This document shows positions 60,146 to 64,000 of a DNA stretch of 64,000 nucleotides, in pieces. Numbering within the stretch: position 1 is the first letter of the stretch; each line of letters starts with the position of its first letter. Source of the DNA: Cyclospora cayetanensis (Eukaryota; Apicomplexa; Conoidasida; Eucoccidiorida; Eimeriidae); assembly GCF_002999335.1 (NCBI RefSeq), contig NW_020312762.1, positions 97,980 through 161,979 of the forward strand, given 5' to 3'. The translations under genes were made by a program, and so were the position numbers. Below the pieces are notes generated by a model. The model searched no databases. It was not told the DNA's origin and saw nothing but the letters and a program-made list of their open reading frames with translations.

Positions 60146-61214
60146 CTAGTACACAAATAATCCAACAAAAGCTGCCCCTATTGCCATCATCGTAGGCAGT
60201 GCCGCAGCTCCTGAATCGAACGCTTGAACAATCTTATCCCACTGCTCGTCGCTGAAAAAACAAAGACAAACACCTTCCGACAATTTCAAAGAAATGTGTA
60301 TCGTCAGAGTCATTAGCGGAGCAACTTCCGAGGGAAATAAACTCACGTGAAAAGTTCGCCGTCGTTGACGTTCATCTGTGTTCTACATATCAACCCGTTA
60401 AACGAGCCTTCTCCACTCTCCTTAGCGCAATTGTAGTATGCACAATTCACGCTAGCGCCGCTTTTTGGGTTTAAAAGCCCGAGAAACGAGACTTGTTTAC
60501 CGTCGTATTGATTTCCAGTGAACTTCTGGGGTTTACCGGTAAATGTCGGGAAAGCACCCCTCCAGTAGTCAACTGCAGCCGAGCAATCCGCCGATAGCCC
60601 CTCCTGGACCGCAACCAGGTTTACCTTATCCCCATCGACTCGTTTGCTTGTATCAGCTGTATTCTGCAGAATTTAGGCACGCCCTCGTGGAACACCCCTG
60701 TCATGCCTATATTCACCAATACAGGCTTATTCATCCCTATGTTGCAGGGTTGGTGGTGAGTGTGGAGCACGTGCTTTTACTGAATGCTCTGAAGACTGGT
60801 GAGGGACGGACACCGAAACGGAAAAAACGAGGCCTGCCACAATCCCTAGAATCTTACCCCCAGGATCTTGGTACAGAGTTCTTTCACCTCCTCTTTTTTA
60901 TCTGTAGTAACTTTATCCCCCGCTAGATGGGTTCCCACTGGGAGATGGTATGCGTCCACGCTTGTGTGTATCGTGAAAGCCTCGAGGCCCGCTTTCTTCC
61001 TGAGCGCGTTCATTGCTGTAGTGCAGTCCACCTCGGCTGCAAACATTCACCGTAAAATAAAACACAAAATATAAAATGTATAAGGGCATCCACCTTACGT
61101 TTTGCAGTGCAATGAGAACAAATGCATACTTCCGACGCTGGTATCTTCTGCGAAGGCGCCGTGAGCAAGGAGCAACGAGGCGCTTGCGAGAGAGAGGAGG
61201 CTGAACGGCGCCAT
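60146..61214 (-). CDS. SAG (TA4-type) GPI-anchored surface antigen
   Basis: Four minus-strand exons join in phase to 228 residues: 61214-61130, 61036-60858, 60663-60347, 60251-60146. Exon 1 encodes a signal peptide (MAPFSLLSLASASLLLAHG). Exon 2 carries DCTTAMNALRKKAGL and exon 3 ADCSAAVDYWRGAF, with the later cysteines in VNCAYYNC and LICR, six in all and thus able to form three disulfides. Exon 4 encodes a polar DEQWDKIVQAF part and ends in a hydrophobic segment (AAALPTMMAIGAAFVGLFVY), as expected for a GPI-attachment signal. Eimeria SAG proteins coat sporozoites or merozoites and form a large, mostly tandem family; length and the four-exon plan fit it. Start chosen for the signal peptide. 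It lies about 6 kb from the broken copy, in the same orientation, with Ddi1 between them. Confidence 0.92.
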
Positions 61215-64000
61215 CTTTTGTAAACGATTTGGAGAACAATATAGACTAAAGAAAAGCCCAGTAAAAATGAAAAATGTGAAGTGTCCGGGGCCGCTGATGG
61301 GCAACGCACAAGCGATCCCGTAGTGAGCAATGCGGTGGAGAACCTGTTCTGGGATCGTTCTTGCTAGCTGTGCACCCTAGCAGCAGTTCCAGCGAGGTGG
61401 ACTGGGGCAGTCATACGGACATAAACAGCTCCCCGCTTTGAGAATGGGCAAATAAACAGTTTTTTTAAAAATAATTCATGGCTATTTATGGCTACCCTGT
61501 CCCAAACTTCCGCAGAAAGACATGCCAGCCAGGTGGCCGGCGTGTCCGGCTGCTCCCGTTGAATATAAGTACGCCTCGTTTCCCTCCCCTTTCATAGAAT
61601 CGGAATTTCCATTCCCCCTGCGTTTTTTTAAATCTCCGAAAAAACGCATGTACTCAAAGAAAGCGTACATCTTCACAGTGCCCACAAAGCAGCTGCACCC
61701 ATGCAGAGCAGCACCACACGATCAACGGTGGCAGAGAATGAGCGGCCATGCCTGAGCTAGTTTCTCCAGTGAGTGGACCTTTTAGGATCAGGTAGCATAT
61801 GTTCCTTGGATCGACTCAGGAAAAAGAGGAAATGGTGCTCAAAGCTGGGGGGGAAACTGTGTATGGCCTTCCGCATGGTGTCGCGCTACAAATGTGGCCT
61901 TCACAGGAAGAACTTCGCCCCAAACCCAACATCACACTGAGTGGCAATTTTTCAAGTGCCTCTTCTAGAATTTCAAACTATTACACAATGCTGACGTGCA
62001 GCTGAGCGGGGGGAGGTCAGAAAGACACTTAGGTTGGAATTGCTGCCCATCGTTAAGAGCGTTCGAAGCTAGCTGCACCCGACATCTAGAGCAAACGCAC
62101 AAAGACTGACTCTTCTGGTAGTAATTCTAAACTTCTCTGGAGTATATGCACTCAAAAAAAACAATTAGTCACTCCTTTACATACTTGTAGTAAGGAAAAC
62201 TAGTGCAATTGTGACTATAGCGGCACGGCTCAACTCGAGCACTTTTTGCTCACTATTTTTACAACAAAGTATTGATACAACATCGACCTATTGATTTGAC
62301 TGTTCTTTACTGTTATTTATTGCACTCTACCCTCAACTCGATAAAAGGATGCGTGTTGTCTTCGTGTGCTGTACATGCTTTCTGTGACTAGATGTGCACA
62401 GATAAAGCGCTCATAGGGTGCAGCTACGAGCAGCCTAGCTCACCTTTTCTCCTCACATCGGGATTTTTACGGGGTGCAGGCAGAGTAGTGCCAGAGCTCT
62501 TTTGAGAAATATCTGAACCTTTTTATTAAGTGGGTATTGTCTAAAGTCAGGTATCCCTACGGAGAACTTCGCTGGAGGGTTATAGCTGGCATCATTGCCT
62601 AGTTTGATGCAGCTCTTCCCTACCATGCACTGGCTGCTAAATCAGTGGAAGGGCTGTGCCTACAATGGCTGTCTGGATTCGGGGAAGTCATCCGCCAAAG
62701 AGAATCAGATAATTGAATTACCGAGTGGCTGGGGGAAAAAAGGTTTCTACTGGTGGATTTGAAGTCGCCTGCTGGGGCGGCACGGGCCGGCGTGAAAGTC
62801 GATATAGACTTAATAGCTCAACAGCTAAAGAAAGGCATGTTTGGTCAGCTGGGAAAATGTTAACGGATGCTTCGATTAGGTTATGCCGGCCACAAAAGCT
62901 TGATGGCCCAACGGGTGGACAAGTACTCCTTAATTTGACCAGCTCTTCTGTAACCCTCACGCAAAGGTCTCCGTAGGGAGACAGTGAAATACACACTCAG
63001 TACAAAATAGAAAATTTCTGAGTGCTTTTTGCTAGGCGCTCCTTAGACGTTACGGCATGAGGGTTGAGAGGCAGCTTGCCTGTTCCCCGCGACACCCTGT
63101 AAGCACTCCAAGGCTGCACAGCTGGTTGAGTGTGGCATCTAGCATAGAGGAAAACAAGATCAGTCTTTTTGTATTCAGCTTAAAGAGCTTTGCAAAATCA
63201 CAAAATGAGCGAATAGATAAACCAGTTGGTCAATTCTATAGTGATTATTAATTGTAACCGGTTGAGTAACAAGTATGTTGTGCAGCTTGGAAAGCCACAT
63301 CTATTACCATTCTAGATCAGACCCCCTATTGTTCCCATCAGGTAGGCCGAGACAAATGGCATGTAGGGAAGCGTATAAAATTCCTCCTTCAGAGCCACTT
63401 CCCACGCAAACAGGAACACGAAAACAGTGCAGATGAGAAAAGCAAATGTGCTCGTTATTCAACAAAGTGAAATCAACAGGAACAAAGAAGAACACTCTAA
63501 CCAGTGAACGAGGGACCAAACCACCAAGATCATGACGATGCGACGAATCGATGTTGTCAGAGCGCTAAAGTGTGTGAGTCTCCTGCCACTAGACAGCACA
63601 ACACAAGTGAAGCGTGTGGAGAAAACCAGCATAGACACTATTCAAGCAGTGAATCTGAGCCTCACAGAGCAATGCCGGCTCGTAAAGGTAGTTGGTGCAT
63701 TCAGCAAGGTCAAGTTGAAAGCCTAACACGGGTACAGGCAAGAGTATAGAGCCAGCATATTTGGGGGTGTCTGCGCGTAGTTCTGAGTAAAGAACACACT
63801 CACACTAATAAAGGGAGCCTTTTATAGGGATACGTAGAAGTGTAGCTACTTATTCTAGAGATGACATCGGTTGGGTTCGGAGAATTGCAAGGGAACGCAG
63901 AGAGTACCGCCCATGGCGACTATCGTTGTCAGCGAAGGAAAGCCGGAAATTCGACGGGTAGTGAGGCCCGCAACTGGCCTCTGTCAACCGTTGAGGCTGG
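61215..64000. other. Gene-poor right end
   Basis: Only short frames without domains on both strands. The first part holds the SAG promoter. A stretch near 62395-62450 resembles the dispersed repeat. No further SAG exon or retroelement motif was recognised, but strongly decayed copies could be missed. Confidence 0.45.
62395..62450 (-). repeat. Dispersed repeat, short copy
   Basis: On the minus strand this reads CTAGGCTGCTCGTAGCTGCA followed by CCCTATGAGCGC, closely following the CTAGGTTGCGCGTCGCTGCA block and its continuation in the copy at 51890-51990. Seen by eye only. Confidence 0.35.

Noticed and set aside
1..64000. CRISPR arrays, tRNA and rRNA genes
   Set aside because: No regularly spaced repeat array, no T-arm/anticodon cloverleaf and no rRNA-like block could be recognised by eye. 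The sequence is eukaryotic, so a CRISPR array is not expected.

Overview
The window looks like nuclear DNA of a coccidian apicomplexan, most likely an Eimeria species. Three things support this. Many genes are split by short GT-AG introns whose exons rejoin in phase. CAG/GCA runs encoding Ala, Gln and Ser tracts are abundant. Two genes have the exon layout and cysteine motifs of the Eimeria SAG (TA4-type) surface antigens. Every product name comes from translation and family motifs read by eye; no database search was possible.

Layout. The first ~2.8 kb has no secure gene. The segment 2.8-46.4 kb is gene-rich: a DNAJB12/14-like ER J-protein (+), the small TIM chaperone Tim9 (-), a PP2C phosphatase (+), a DWNN-RING protein of the RBBP6/Mpe1 family (-), V-ATPase subunit a (+), a four-helix membrane protein (+), a six-exon coiled-coil protein (+), an eight-exon CELF/Bruno RNA-binding protein (-), a short hypothetical (-), a ten-exon ENTH/epsin-like protein (+) and the mitochondrial ATP synthase c subunit (-). 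The segment 46.4-64 kb is gene-poor and repeat-bearing. It holds a decayed Ty3/gypsy polyprotein (-), a broken SAG copy (-), the retropepsin-like Ddi1 (+) and an intact SAG gene (-).

How the genes relate. Most are unlinked housekeeping functions, as expected in a eukaryote. They cover membrane traffic (epsin-like, V-ATPase), mitochondrial biogenesis and energy (Tim9, ATP synthase c), mRNA processing (RBBP6-like, CELF), protein quality control (J-protein, Ddi1) and signalling (PP2C). The SAG genes are host-exposed surface antigens lying in the repeat-rich, faster-evolving part. Exon models were built by hand from splice signals, phase and family similarity; nearly all close to an integral reading frame with a stop. 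I found no CRISPR array, tRNA or rRNA gene, and no clearly new multi-gene system.
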